The notes under the pieces were generated by a model. That model did no database searches and was not told the origin of the DNA. It worked only from the letters and a program-made list of their open reading frames with translations. From an uncultured Bacteroidota bacterium (GTDB taxonomy: Bacteria; Bacteroidota; Bacteroidia; Chitinophagales; Chitinophagaceae): a stretch of 64,000 nucleotides of DNA. The position numbers and the translations under genes were made by a program. Location of the stretch: contig CAIVEW010000073.1 of assembly GCA_903905065.1 (NCBI GenBank), forward strand, positions 1-64,000, written 5' to 3'. Below, in pieces: positions 1 to 8,762 of this stretch; the first letter of the stretch is position 1, and each line of letters begins with the position of its first letter.

Positions 1-1
1 A

Positions 2-142
2 GAGTGGGATTCGCTGATGCACATACAACTGGTAGTAGCCATTGAAAAACAGTATAAAATACGTTTCAGAAGCTCAGAAATAAATAGCTGGACGAATGTT
101 GGTGAGATGTGTGATGCGATCGAGAAGCGCGTTAATGCATAG
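2..142 (+). CDS. acyl carrier protein, C-terminal fragment
   Basis: The window opens inside this gene; the last 46 codons and the TAG stop are present. They read like the second half of an acyl carrier protein: visible residues 3-5 are Asp-Ser-Leu (EWDSLMHIQLV), where the Ser would carry 4'-phosphopantetheine, followed by the amphipathic helix (VAIEKQYKIRF) and the closing helix VGEMCDAIEKR. Acyl carrier proteins hold acyl chains as thioesters for fatty acid, lipid A or polyketide-type enzymes. An LpxD-like N-acyltransferase follows 101 bp downstream behind its own candidate promoter. Acyl carrier protein could supply its acyl donor, but that link is inference. Missing: the start and helix I. 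Confidence 0.8.
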   Translation, partial: EWDSLMHIQLVVAIEKQYKIRFRSSEINSWTNVGEMCDAIEKRVNA

Positions 143-219
143 CAGTGAACTCGATTTTCAAAAATTGATCGATAAAGCTCAATATTCACGCCTTTTTCAA
201 AATCCCCCACTCAAAGTTG

Positions 220-227
220 TATTTTTG
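220..227 (+). promoter_or_regulatory. candidate -7 promoter element
   Basis: TATTTTTG is an exact match to the Bacteroidota -7 consensus TAnnTTTG. It lies 16 nt before the ATG of the LpxD-like gene. No clear -33 TTG was found. Confidence 0.45.
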
Positions 228-243
228 CGCCAAAGGATAATAT

Positions 244-1197
244 ATGAAGTTTGAAAAGCCTGTTCCGGTGCAGTGGATCGCTGAGTTTACTGGGGCTAAG
301 CTCATGGGTAATAAAGACCAGGAAGCTACAGGTATCAATGAGATACATAAAGTAACAGCGGGTGACATTTCTTTTGTTGATTTTGAGAAGTATTATAATG
401 CCTGTCTTACATCGGCAGCTACGGTAATTATCATCAATAAAGAAGTGCCTTGCCCCGATGGCAAGACGCTGCTGGTGACCGATGCGCCCTTTGATGCTTA
501 TGTGAAACTAGTGAAGCATTTCCGCCCGTTTGAGCCTGCCTATAAGATGATCAGCGATACGGCGGTGATTGGAGAGGGTACTCATTTACAACCGGGAGTG
601 TTTGTAGGCAACCACGTACGTATTGGCAAAAACTGCCTCATCCATCCAAATGTGACAATATATGACCACTGTATGATAGGGGATAATGTGATCATTCATG
701 CCGGTTGTGTATTGGGGGCAGACGCATTTTATTACAAGCGCAGGAAGAGCGAAGAAGTTCAGTATAATAAAATGGACAGTTGCGGCAGAGTGATCATAGA
801 AGACGATGTGGAAATTGGTGCAGGCACAACCATAGATAAGGGAGTGAGCGGAGATACCATCATAGGCCGCGGTACCAAGCTGGATAATCACATACATATA
901 GGCCACGGAGCAGTGATTGGTAAGAATTGCCTGTTTGCCGCGCAGGTAGGCATTGGCGGTAAGGCTATAATAGAAGATGAAGTGATACTCTGGGGCCAGG
1001 TTGGTGTGAGCAAAGACCTGACCATAGGCAAGGGTGCGGTGGTGCTGGCGCAAAGCGGCGTACCGGCCAGCCTGGAAGGCGGCAAAACATATTTCGGCTC
1101 TCCGGTGGTGGATGCCAGAACCAAGATGCGTGAACTGGGGTGGATAAAGCGGATACCGGAGATGTGGGATAAGATAAATAACACAAACAAGGACTGA
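244..1197 (+). CDS. LpxD-like UDP-3-O-acylglucosamine N-acyltransferase
   Basis: A 317-residue left-handed beta-helix acyltransferase. Residues 1-95 match the LpxD N-terminal uridine-binding domain. From about 105 to 290 there are hexapeptide repeats (VIGEGT, VRIGKN, MIGDNV, VIGKNC). Residues 212-226 hold the LpxD catalytic loop LDN-x3-IGH-x3-IG, with His221 in the position of the catalytic base. LpxD transfers a 3-hydroxyacyl chain from acyl carrier protein to the 2-amine of UDP-3-O-acylglucosamine in lipid A synthesis, in the cytoplasm. There are no other lpx genes around, and an acyl carrier protein lies just upstream, so this may be a second copy acting on another amino sugar. The family is clear; the exact substrate is not. 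Confidence 0.75.
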   Translation: MKFEKPVPVQWIAEFTGAKLMGNKDQEATGINEIHKVTAGDISFVDFEKYYNACLTSAATVIIINKEVPCPDGKTLLVTDAPFDAYVKLVKHFRPFEPAYKMISDTAVIGEGTHLQPGVFVGNHVRIGKNCLIHPNVTIYDHCMIGDNVIIHAGCVLGADAFYYKRRKSEEVQYNKMDSCGRVIIEDDVEIGAGTTIDKGVSGDTIIGRGTKLDNHIHIGHGAVIGKNCLFAAQVGIGGKAIIEDEVILWGQVGVSKDLTIGKGAVVLAQSGVPASLEGGKTYFGSPVVDARTKMRELGWIKRIPEMWDKINNTNKD

Positions 1198-1213
1198 AAA
1201 TTTCCAGCATAAT

Positions 1214-2365
1214 ATGATGACAGTTGGGGTTATTGGCTCAGGTGCCATGGGTGCCGGTATCGCACAGGTAGCTGCTATGGCGGGGCATAGCGTAATACTA
1301 TATGATAATAATGCTGCTGCGCTCGGTAAGGCCAAGGCGGGACTGACCGCGACTTTGCAAAAGCTACAGGAAAAAGGAAAGCTTCCCAATGCTGAAGAAG
1401 TGCTGCAACGGTTTTCATTTGCAGAGAATATTTCGGCCTTTGCCGACTGTGGGCTGATCCTAGAGGCTATTGTAGAGCGGCTGGAAGTAAAAAAAGCGGT
1501 ATTTGGAGAGGTGGAGAAAGCGGTGAGCGATACCTGTATACTAGCGAGTAACACCTCCTCCTTATCTATTACCTCTATTGCCGCTGCATGTAACAATCCG
1601 GCGCGGGTGATGGGCCTGCACTTTTTTAATCCCGCACCACTTATGGCCCTGGTGGAAATAATACCTGCCATTCAAACAAATCCTGAGCTCGTACCATTTG
1701 CGAAAGACTTGATGCTGAAGTGGGGTAAGACGCCGGTGATAGCGAAAGACACCCCAGGTTTTATCGTGAACCGGGTAGCACGGCCATTTTACAGCGAGGC
1801 TATACGCGTTTATGAAGAGGGTATTGCCGATATGGCAACCATAGACTGGGCGATGACAGAGATAGGTGGCTTCCGCATGGGGCCTTTTACCCTTATGGAC
1901 TATATAGGCCACGACGTCAATTATGTGGTGACCGAAACAGTTTTCCAGTCGTTTTTTTATGATGCACGTTATAAGCCGTCCTTTTCGCAAAAGCGGCTGC
2001 TGGAAGCCGGCTGGTTGGGCCGCAAAAGCGGTAAGGGGTTTTATAATTATGCCGAAGGGGCCGAAATGCCCGCGCCAAACAAAGATAAAGTCCTCGGTAC
2101 GGAGATAGTAGAACGCGTGCTCGCCATGCTGATCAATGAAGCTGTAGATGCGCTATACCTGAAAGTAGCCTCGGCTGCTGACCTGGAGACTGCAATGACC
2201 AAAGGAGTGAATTATCCCAAAGGTCTTTTGCAATGGTGCAATGAATGGGGAACCGATAAATGCCTTGAAAAACTGGATGGCTTATACCACCAATATCATG
2301 AGGACAGGTACCGCGCCAGCATATTATTAAGGAAACAGGCTATTGAAAATAAAAAAATTGTTTAA
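1214..2365 (+). CDS. 3-hydroxyacyl-CoA dehydrogenase
   Basis: A 383-residue NAD-dependent dehydrogenase of the 3-hydroxybutyryl-CoA/PaaH family, oxidising (S)-3-hydroxyacyl-CoA to 3-ketoacyl-CoA. The Rossmann glycine motif GSGAMG is at residues 8-13, and the catalytic His136 lies in MGLHFFNP, followed by the conserved Glu of LVEII. The C-terminal dimerisation domain (about 185-282) is followed by a second 3HCDH-type domain (about 295-380), which makes this longer than the minimal 280-residue enzyme. It starts 16 nt after the LpxD-like gene, so the two are probably co-transcribed. Either of two adjacent ATG codons could be the start. A role in fatty acid or phenylacetate-type degradation is known for the family; the pathway here is not shown. 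Confidence 0.9.
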   Translation: MMTVGVIGSGAMGAGIAQVAAMAGHSVILYDNNAAALGKAKAGLTATLQKLQEKGKLPNAEEVLQRFSFAENISAFADCGLILEAIVERLEVKKAVFGEVEKAVSDTCILASNTSSLSITSIAAACNNPARVMGLHFFNPAPLMALVEIIPAIQTNPELVPFAKDLMLKWGKTPVIAKDTPGFIVNRVARPFYSEAIRVYEEGIADMATIDWAMTEIGGFRMGPFTLMDYIGHDVNYVVTETVFQSFFYDARYKPSFSQKRLLEAGWLGRKSGKGFYNYAEGAEMPAPNKDKVLGTEIVERVLAMLINEAVDALYLKVASAADLETAMTKGVNYPKGLLQWCNEWGTDKCLEKLDGLYHQYHEDRYRASILLRKQAIENKKIV

Positions 2366-2374
2366 TTTTCGGAA

Positions 2375-3145
2375 ATGAAACGAATATTACTAGCTGCGTT
2401 CTTGTGTTTTATTGCTGTTGATGGCTTTTCCCAAAAGAAAGTATTCCCGGGCGATATAGACTATATATACATGCCTACTTTCATTGGTTTGTATGGAGGT
2501 GCGGGCCTTGCGACATCAAACAATTATGACGTGGCGCCGTCCTTGGGTCTGTTTTTCGAGAAGAGCTCGAAGACAAGGAGTCGTGTTGGCGCACAATTAT
2601 TCTACCAGCAATTTTCACTGTATTCCGACAACGAAATGAATTCGGAAAAGCATATGCAGGGGGAAGCCGGCGAAATATTCCGCCACCTGAGCAGCTATAT
2701 ATTTATAGCGCCAAACTATAGCTACATGGCTGTAAACAAGCTCAATTTTATCATGGATATTTCTGTTAATGCAGGGGCAGGCTTTAAGATAAGCGGGTTT
2801 GATTCTGTGAAAAAATGGGACCACGGCTATTATCTTAATGGCTATTATACTGCTTATAACAGCGGTATCGGGCAATACGACAGTGTGATCGACGCATCGA
2901 AAAATATCAACTCCCTGCTAATCAGGGTTGGCCTTACCGTTTCACAATACATGCACCTTGGCGGCGGCAACTGGTGGTTTTGTTTGAAAGAAGATTTTGG
3001 TTTCCTGGCTAATACATTGACAAAAACCGGCGATGTTAACGTGGAAAGCCCCGCGAGAACACCCTACACGCCAACGAATCTGAAGCCTGGTTATATTTCT
3101 TTACAAGTAGGCATTACGCATATCAAGTCAAAGAAAGGCTATTAA
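2375..3145 (+). CDS. exported protein of unknown function, paralogue 1
   Basis: A 256-residue protein with a signal peptide (MKRILLAAFLCFIAVDGFSQ). The rest alternates polar and aromatic residues with glycine-rich turns and ends in LQVGITHIKSK, which suggests an outer membrane beta-barrel. No family was recognised. It begins 9 nt after the dehydrogenase and is followed 20 nt later by a related protein with the same plan. Both pair an early GxGxG-type stretch with the ending PGYIS-x-QVGI or similar. The two are probably diverged tandem duplicates. Confidence 0.7.
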   Translation: MKRILLAAFLCFIAVDGFSQKKVFPGDIDYIYMPTFIGLYGGAGLATSNNYDVAPSLGLFFEKSSKTRSRVGAQLFYQQFSLYSDNEMNSEKHMQGEAGEIFRHLSSYIFIAPNYSYMAVNKLNFIMDISVNAGAGFKISGFDSVKKWDHGYYLNGYYTAYNSGIGQYDSVIDASKNINSLLIRVGLTVSQYMHLGGGNWWFCLKEDFGFLANTLTKTGDVNVESPARTPYTPTNLKPGYISLQVGITHIKSKKGY

Positions 3146-3165
3146 AAAAAGAGGAAACATAAAGG

Positions 3166-3834
3166 ATGAAAAAAATTAGCCTCGTTATCATTCTTTCCTT
3201 GTTTACCGGCTTTGTATCATTTTCGCAAGGCATGTTTGGAGCACAAGCTGGAATAGGCGACGGCACAGCATATAAGCCGAAGTTGACGCCGGCGGTAGAG
3301 GCTTACTATTTGCAGCAGATCTTTCCGCGCATTTACATAGGGGGCACCTTTTTTTTTCAGCGCTATTCGTTTACCAACACGCTGATAAAAGACACGAGCA
3401 ACCTAAACTATGGAGATGTCATCAGCATCCGGCAGAAAAGCGCTTATCTTTTCTTTTGTCCAAAAATAGATTTCGGTTTCGGATTTCATAAATACATTCA
3501 CGCCAGCCTGTCTTTTGGCCCGGGCCTGTACATGGGCGGCAACCAATACACTTACCAGTTCCAGCCGTTCTGGACAAACACATCGGGCGCCAGCTACGGC
3601 AAGGACACTGTTTCTACCAACACGTCCTACAACATTCCAAAGGTTATCTATCGTGTTGCAGCAGGCATCTCTGAGCGTATACCGACGCACAGGTACTGGA
3701 ACATTATATGCTCACAGGAGTTTACCTTTCTGCCCGGCTATATCAGCCACGGTACCCCAAATATGAGTACCGGTTATTTTTGCTTCCAGGTGGGGATAAT
3801 GCATAAGTATCCCATGAAGTTTGTAGAGTATTGA
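3166..3834 (+). CDS. exported protein of unknown function, paralogue 2
   Basis: A 222-residue protein with a signal peptide ending near FVSFSQ. It shares the preceding protein's layout: an early segment on size and shape of a barrel strand (YIGGTFFFQRYSF), a central aromatic region, and the closing motif LPGYISH...GYFCFQVGIMHKY, resembling PGYISLQVGITH of its neighbour. An outer membrane beta-barrel is likely from the strand pattern. Function unknown. It is the last gene of this plus-strand run; the convergent redoxin gene ends 30 nt further on. Confidence 0.7.
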   Translation: MKKISLVIILSLFTGFVSFSQGMFGAQAGIGDGTAYKPKLTPAVEAYYLQQIFPRIYIGGTFFFQRYSFTNTLIKDTSNLNYGDVISIRQKSAYLFFCPKIDFGFGFHKYIHASLSFGPGLYMGGNQYTYQFQPFWTNTSGASYGKDTVSTNTSYNIPKVIYRVAAGISERIPTHRYWNIICSQEFTFLPGYISHGTPNMSTGYFCFQVGIMHKYPMKFVEY

Positions 3835-3864
3835 TCGCGGATCAGGAGATTTTGGGTTTAATAA

Positions 3865-4467
3865 TTACTTCCTGAAATTTATCTGACAGCCAATAGATCT
3901 GGTTTCTTTTGTGGCGACTTCCTTACCACTGAGTAAAGCATCTACCGCATCAGCGACATATTTGTTCTTTACCAGTTCGGGATGAAGGGCGTTATCATCA
4001 ATAGCACCATTGTATTTTACTACCCATTTCCCGGCTTCCTTCCAGATTACAAAGGCGTGCGGCGTTTTTTTAGCGGCGAAATATTTTGCTACTTTTTGTT
4101 CGGCGTCGAATAGATATGGGAAGTTGAAGTGTTCCTTCTTTGCTTTCTCTGCCATTTTTATAAAGCTGTCGTCCTCATAGTTAACAGTATCGGCAGAACT
4201 TATGGCGATGAGTGGCACACCGAGGGGTTTGTATTTTTTATTGAGTTCGTTTAGCCGTGTAGGGTACTGCTTGGCATAAGGGCAATGATTGCAGGTAAAT
4301 ACAATGATGAAGCCTTTTGCCTTTGGGTAGTCCTTCAGGGAGAAGAGTTTACCATCAACGTTTTTTAACGAAAAATCATCGATCGTTTTATCGTTAGCCG
4401 GGCTGAAGCTCAGTAGTAACAACAAGGGAAACAACAAAACCGATAGATATCCAAGACTGCGACCCAT
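3865..4467 (-). CDS. thioredoxin-like redoxin, exported
   Basis: A 200-residue redoxin of the AhpC/TSA-thioredoxin fold. After an N-terminal hydrophobic signal segment (LSVLLFPLLLLLSFS) comes KTIDDFSLKNVDGK, typical of these proteins, then a strand ending in FTCNHCPYAKQYPTR. This holds a CxxC pair (Cys-Asn-His-Cys) in the position of the thioredoxin active site. The KTPHAFVI segment supplies the cis-Pro region. The start was set at the ATG at 4467 because longer in-frame starts run back through the multicopper oxidase gene. Its ATG lies 1 nt after the oxidase stop, so translation is probably coupled. It likely acts in the periplasm as a thiol-disulfide protein, possibly serving the copper enzyme; that link is inference. 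Confidence 0.82.
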   Translation of the reverse strand: MGRSLGYLSVLLFPLLLLLSFSPANDKTIDDFSLKNVDGKLFSLKDYPKAKGFIIVFTCNHCPYAKQYPTRLNELNKKYKPLGVPLIAISSADTVNYEDDSFIKMAEKAKKEHFNFPYLFDAEQKVAKYFAAKKTPHAFVIWKEAGKWVVKYNGAIDDNALHPELVKNKYVADAVDALLSGKEVATKETRSIGCQINFRK

Positions 4468-4468
4468 A

Positions 4469-6160
4469 CTATGCTTTAATAAATTTCTTTGTGATCGTCT
4501 TTTTCGATTGTTCGTCAATAAGCTGGACGAAATAAACACCAGGAGCAAAGCCGCTAACGTCAATACCATTGGCCAGTTGCGGGCGTGGCAACATAAGCAT
4601 GGTTCTTCCCGCGGTATTGGTGATAGTAATATAGTAAACCTGCATGGAAGGGTCGGTGAAAGAAAAGTATACTCTGCCTGTTGCGGGACTAGGGTACACC
4701 GAATAGTCGCCCACATTGGCAGGCGTCTTAACTCCTGTTTCATCGACAACTACAAACTGTCCCATCATGCCGCCATCTTCGTGCGGGGCTATGTGGCAAT
4801 GGTACATGAATGGATGGGTGGCATCGGCATAATCTGTGAACTTCGCCACAAAGGTTACAGATTCATTAACCGGTAAGTAGTATGTGTCCTTCCAGCCGCT
4901 TTCGTAGGCGGCTACCGTGCCGGAGCTACGCGAAACGATCTTGAACTGTACATCGTGAATGTGGAAACTGTGGCCGAACACATTATTATTAGTGACGGTC
5001 CACTGCTCGATGTTATTAAGCGGAACTGTTTTGTTGATGGTTCCATAGTCAAAAAGCGTATGATCGAAATTGAACGGTATTGAGCCGGGACCCGGGTTGC
5101 CGTCGGTTACGGTCAGTGATCGGGTGAGTACTGCGTCTGCCGCGGTCCAATAAGTATTGCTTACCAGGCTCGCGGGAAGGGTGGTAATGGCACCGGTGGT
5201 CGCAGCAGCCACATTGATATGCAATACCGGGAAATTTACATTGTTTAAGAGGCTACCAAAAGTACCTGTGCTGGATGGTTCTGAACCGGGAAATCCAAAC
5301 GGCATACCGGCATTGAACGCCTCAAGATCAAAGCTCGAACCAACAACATCACTACCCAGGTTTACCATGATCTCCACGCGCTCGCCTATAAGCAGTGGTA
5401 CCCGCGTTACCGGAACAGGTGCATCTAATAACCCACCGTCGGTACCGATAACATAAAAAGTACGGTTGTCGCTAAACCCAAGGTTGTATCCCCGCTCCAT
5501 TTCCGCATTCAGGATCCTCAGGCGCACATATTGTTTCGGCAGGCTCACTTCTGCACTCATTACCCCGTTGGTGAGCATATAGTCACCATAGCTGCAGCTA
5601 TCATTAAATGCATTGAGCGCATCGAAACGGCGGCTGGTGAGTGCCAGGGGAATATCATCTACACCATAAGTTCTGGGTAGTGCGAGTGTGGCCTCTGTTG
5701 AATCACGGATAATGATGAAGCCACCCAGCCCCGCAGTCGTTTGTGCTTGCGTCATGCGGTGCAGGTGCGGGTGATACCAGAATGTTGCTGCATTATTGGT
5801 CACCAGCCAGTAGGGTTGCCAAAGTGTACCCGGCGGTATCACCTGGTGCGGCCCGCCATCCATTACAGCAGGCAGGTGCATGCCATGCCAGTGCAACGTG
5901 GTAGAGTCATTGAGGTTATTTTGCACATTCATGTGCACCGTGTCTCCCTTATGAAAAATAAGCGTTGGCCCCCAGAACGCACCATTTATACCCGCCGTTA
6001 CCGTTTGGTTGCCCGTGAGGTACTGTACAAAGGTATCCTTCATATTGAGGTTAAAAGTGGTACCTGATATGGTATCCGGAATCACAAGCGGATTATACTG
6101 TCCGTAACCGTTGAAAAGGGTAAGTACAAAGACAGCAGTCAACAGAGTTCTTAGATTCAT
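4469..6160 (-). CDS. multicopper oxidase with T9SS sorting domain
   Basis: A 563-residue secreted multicopper oxidase of the CueO/CotA/bilirubin oxidase type. Signal peptide 1-20. The four copper-binding blocks are visible: HWHG (90-93), HPHLH (130-134), HSFHIHDVQF, and HPFMYHCHIAPHEDGGMM with the type 1 Cys-His-axial Met set. About 80 C-terminal residues (from NVGDYSVYPSPATGRV to KKFIKA) form a type IX secretion type A sorting domain, so the enzyme should be moved across the outer membrane to the surface or medium. Substrates could be Cu(I), Mn(II) or phenolics; the sequence does not decide. It is the first gene of a two-gene unit with the redoxin. Confidence 0.92.
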   Translation of the reverse strand: MNLRTLLTAVFVLTLFNGYGQYNPLVIPDTISGTTFNLNMKDTFVQYLTGNQTVTAGINGAFWGPTLIFHKGDTVHMNVQNNLNDSTTLHWHGMHLPAVMDGGPHQVIPPGTLWQPYWLVTNNAATFWYHPHLHRMTQAQTTAGLGGFIIIRDSTEATLALPRTYGVDDIPLALTSRRFDALNAFNDSCSYGDYMLTNGVMSAEVSLPKQYVRLRILNAEMERGYNLGFSDNRTFYVIGTDGGLLDAPVPVTRVPLLIGERVEIMVNLGSDVVGSSFDLEAFNAGMPFGFPGSEPSSTGTFGSLLNNVNFPVLHINVAAATTGAITTLPASLVSNTYWTAADAVLTRSLTVTDGNPGPGSIPFNFDHTLFDYGTINKTVPLNNIEQWTVTNNNVFGHSFHIHDVQFKIVSRSSGTVAAYESGWKDTYYLPVNESVTFVAKFTDYADATHPFMYHCHIAPHEDGGMMGQFVVVDETGVKTPANVGDYSVYPSPATGRVYFSFTDPSMQVYYITITNTAGRTMLMLPRPQLANGIDVSGFAPGVYFVQLIDEQSKKTITKKFIKA

Positions 6161-6274
6161 AAAATATTAATTGTCTCTGTTAGACGTACGCTTCGGGCAA
6201 TTCCTTCGGAGGGCAGACAATTGTTCCTGGAATCAGCCGTTCATCAGCACGATTTCATGCTGTTTGGTTTTAAT

Positions 6275-6282
6275 TAACTTGC
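6275..6282 (+). promoter_or_regulatory. candidate variant -7 element before priA
   Basis: TAACTTGC sits 4 nt before the priA ATG, inside the 11-mer TTAACTTGCAC, which recurs exactly in front of the T9SS gene at 58170. It is an imperfect match to TAnnTTTG. Confidence 0.3.
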
Positions 6283-6286
6283 ACTC

Positions 6287-8728
6287 ATGTTTGCCGATGT
6301 TATCCTGCCACTTAATCTTCCACAAATACTTACCTACGGCGTTCCGCATGAAATGCAGGAACTGCTACAGCCGGGTATGCGGGTAGAGGTGGCGCTAGGT
6401 AAGAACAAACAGTACGCCGGCATCGTGGAGCGCCTGCACAATGAGCGGCCGGAGGCCTACCAGGTGAAGCCAATAAGGGGCATTATAGATGAGGAGCCGG
6501 TGGTGAATGAAAGACAGTTGCAGTTCTGGCGCTGGATAACACAGTATTATGTGGCCGCTCCGGGCGAGGTAATGCAGGCCGCTCTGCCGGCGCACCTGAA
6601 GCTGATGGGTGAAACACGGCTGGAATGGGTGGGGGATGAAAGTATAGTATACGACTGGAGCAATGAAGCGTGGCTGGCGGTAGATGCGCTGGTGATGCGC
6701 AAAGAGCTTACCATCAGCGAGCTCAGGAATACCATAGGCACGCGACATTTTGCAACAGTATTGAATGAGCTGCTGGAGAAAGAAGCGATACAGATCAATG
6801 AAACACTGGAGACGGTGTATCGGCCACGGCGTGAAAAAGTGGTGACACTGGCCGCAGAGCACAGACCAGAAAAGGCATTGATGGCTTTATTCGATAAACT
6901 GTCGAAGGCGCCGAAGCAACTGGAGTTGCTGATGGCGTATACCGAGATATCGATGAAGCTCGGCGTAGTGCGGCAAAACGACCTGCTGGAGCGCACATCG
7001 GCGTCCCCCGCACAGGTAAAGGCGCTGGCCGACAAGGGCATCTTTGTGATCGAAGAGAAAAATGTAGATCGTCTGCTATATGCATCTATAAAAGAGGCGA
7101 AAGAAATAGTTTTTACGGAGGCCCAACAAACGGCGTATGATGAGCTGAATGCCGGGCTGCAGGAAAAGAATGTAGCACTGCTCCATGGCGTTACGGGTAG
7201 CGGCAAGACCCTGCTCTACATTCATAAAATAAAAGAATGCCTTGCGGCGGGCAAGCAGGCCATATTACTGCTGCCCGAGATAGGGCTCACCACACAACTC
7301 GTAAGCCGCTTGCATGCTTACTTTGGGGATATCCTCGGTGTTTATCACTCGCACTTCAGTAATAACGAACGCGTGGAGATATGGGAGAAAGTACGCAAAG
7401 GCACCTACCAGGTTGTGGCCGGACCGCGGTCGGCATTATGGCTGCCCTATAATGATATCGGGGTTATTATTGTGGACGAAGAGCACGATGGTTCTTACAA
7501 ACAAAAGGACCCTGCTCCCCGCTTTCATGCGCGCGATGCCGCTATTTATCTAGGCTCCCTTTTTGGGGCCAAGGTGATACTAGGATCCGCGACGCCCTCG
7601 GTGGAGAGCCTGTTCAATGTGCAACACAGCAAGTATGCGTATATACCACTCAAAGAGCGGTACCAGGGCGTGGAGATGCCGCTGATAGAAGTGATCAATG
7701 CAAAATCGCTGGAAACGGTGAGGCAGCAGGGCATCAAACTAATAACCCCCGAGTTGAGGCAGGCGATGCTGGAAGCGTTACAGCATCGGAAGCAGGTGAT
7801 ACTTTTTCAAAATCGACGGGGCTACGCCCCGTTCCAACTGTGCATGGTATGTGGATGGACACCACAGTGCAAAAATTGCTCCGTGTCACTCACCTACCAC
7901 AAAAGCACGGATAAGATGCACTGCCACTACTGCGGCCTGAAGGCGGCGGTAACGCATGCATGCCCGCAATGCGGCAGCAACAGGCTGATCAGCAAAACCT
8001 TTGGCACCGAAAAAATAGAAGAAGAAGTACAGCAAATATTTCCGGAGGCTCGCGTGGCAAGAATGGATGTGGACAGCATGCGCGGCAAACACAGCATGAC
8101 CGAACTGCTAGACCTACTGGAAAAGCGGAAAGTAGACATACTCGTAGGCACGCAGATGGTAGTAAAGGGGCTCGATTTTGCTTCGGTGGGGCTGGTCGGC
8201 ATACTGAGCGCCGATAGCCTGCTGAGCTATCCTGACTTCCGGGTAAATGAGCGTGCCTTCCAGCTTATGGAGCAGGTGAGTGGCCGTGCAGGGCGTGTGG
8301 ATGGCAAGGGGCGCGTATTGATACAGGCCTATAATATGCAGCACCCGGTATTGCAGTGGGTGAAGGACCATGATGTGCATGCATTCTACAAACAGGAGAT
8401 ACGGTACCGGGAACATTTTGGATATCCGCCCTATAGCCGCCTGATAAAAATAAGTTTCAAACACCAGGACGAGCCAAAGGCAATAGCCGTAGCCACACAA
8501 ATGGCCGATGCATTGCTAACCATGGAAGGCATAATAGTGCAGGGCCCCGGACCCGCGATTGTACCACGGGTGCGCAACCAGTTCATTCATGAAATATGGA
8601 TAAAGTGCCCGCGCGACAATAAATTACTGGACTCAGTAAAAAGCTACATAAAAGCGCAGCGGTCACTGATCCTTAGCAAAAGAGGGAATACAAATGTGCA
8701 AGTGGCATTTGACGTGGACCCGTATTAA
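6287..8728 (+). CDS. priA: primosomal replication restart helicase PriA
   Basis: An 813-residue superfamily 2 helicase that recognises stalled forks and reloads the replicative helicase. The N-terminal 3'-DNA-binding domain (about 1-100) is followed by a winged-helix region. The Walker A motif is LLHGVTGSGKT (about residues 300-310) and the DEEH box is in IIVDEEHDGSYKQ. The zinc module has eight cysteines in CxxC pairs (CMVCGW..CKNC..CHYC..CPQC), and helicase motifs V-VI end in QVSGRAGR. Length is normal for the family. It diverges from the multicopper oxidase. An A-rich repeat follows the stop. Confidence 0.97.
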   Translation: MFADVILPLNLPQILTYGVPHEMQELLQPGMRVEVALGKNKQYAGIVERLHNERPEAYQVKPIRGIIDEEPVVNERQLQFWRWITQYYVAAPGEVMQAALPAHLKLMGETRLEWVGDESIVYDWSNEAWLAVDALVMRKELTISELRNTIGTRHFATVLNELLEKEAIQINETLETVYRPRREKVVTLAAEHRPEKALMALFDKLSKAPKQLELLMAYTEISMKLGVVRQNDLLERTSASPAQVKALADKGIFVIEEKNVDRLLYASIKEAKEIVFTEAQQTAYDELNAGLQEKNVALLHGVTGSGKTLLYIHKIKECLAAGKQAILLLPEIGLTTQLVSRLHAYFGDILGVYHSHFSNNERVEIWEKVRKGTYQVVAGPRSALWLPYNDIGVIIVDEEHDGSYKQKDPAPRFHARDAAIYLGSLFGAKVILGSATPSVESLFNVQHSKYAYIPLKERYQGVEMPLIEVINAKSLETVRQQGIKLITPELRQAMLEALQHRKQVILFQNRRGYAPFQLCMVCGWTPQCKNCSVSLTYHKSTDKMHCHYCGLKAAVTHACPQCGSNRLISKTFGTEKIEEEVQQIFPEARVARMDVDSMRGKHSMTELLDLLEKRKVDILVGTQMVVKGLDFASVGLVGILSADSLLSYPDFRVNERAFQLMEQVSGRAGRVDGKGRVLIQAYNMQHPVLQWVKDHDVHAFYKQEIRYREHFGYPPYSRLIKISFKHQDEPKAIAVATQMADALLTMEGIIVQGPGPAIVPRVRNQFIHEIWIKCPRDNKLLDSVKSYIKAQRSLILSKRGNTNVQVAFDVDPY

Positions 8729-8732
8729 AATC

Positions 8733-8758
8733 AAAATTCAAAAGTAAAAATTCAAAAG
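8733..8758. repeat. A-rich tandem 12-mer AAAATTCAAAAG
   Basis: Two direct copies of AAAATTCAAAAG, 14 bp apart, fill the gap after priA. The same 12-mer recurs, once exact and once with one change, at 53586-53618 upstream of cysS. Confidence 0.6.
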
Positions 8759-8762
8759 ACGA

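Noticed and set aside
586-1671. Long open frame on the minus strand across the LpxD-like and dehydrogenase genes
   Set aside because: Low-complexity translation without family features, fully antisense to two genes with complete conserved motifs.
4468-4749. N-terminal extension of the redoxin into the oxidase gene
   Set aside because: The extra 94 residues are antisense-free but lie in the oxidase's own coding strand in another frame; the ATG at 4467 starts a proper signal segment.
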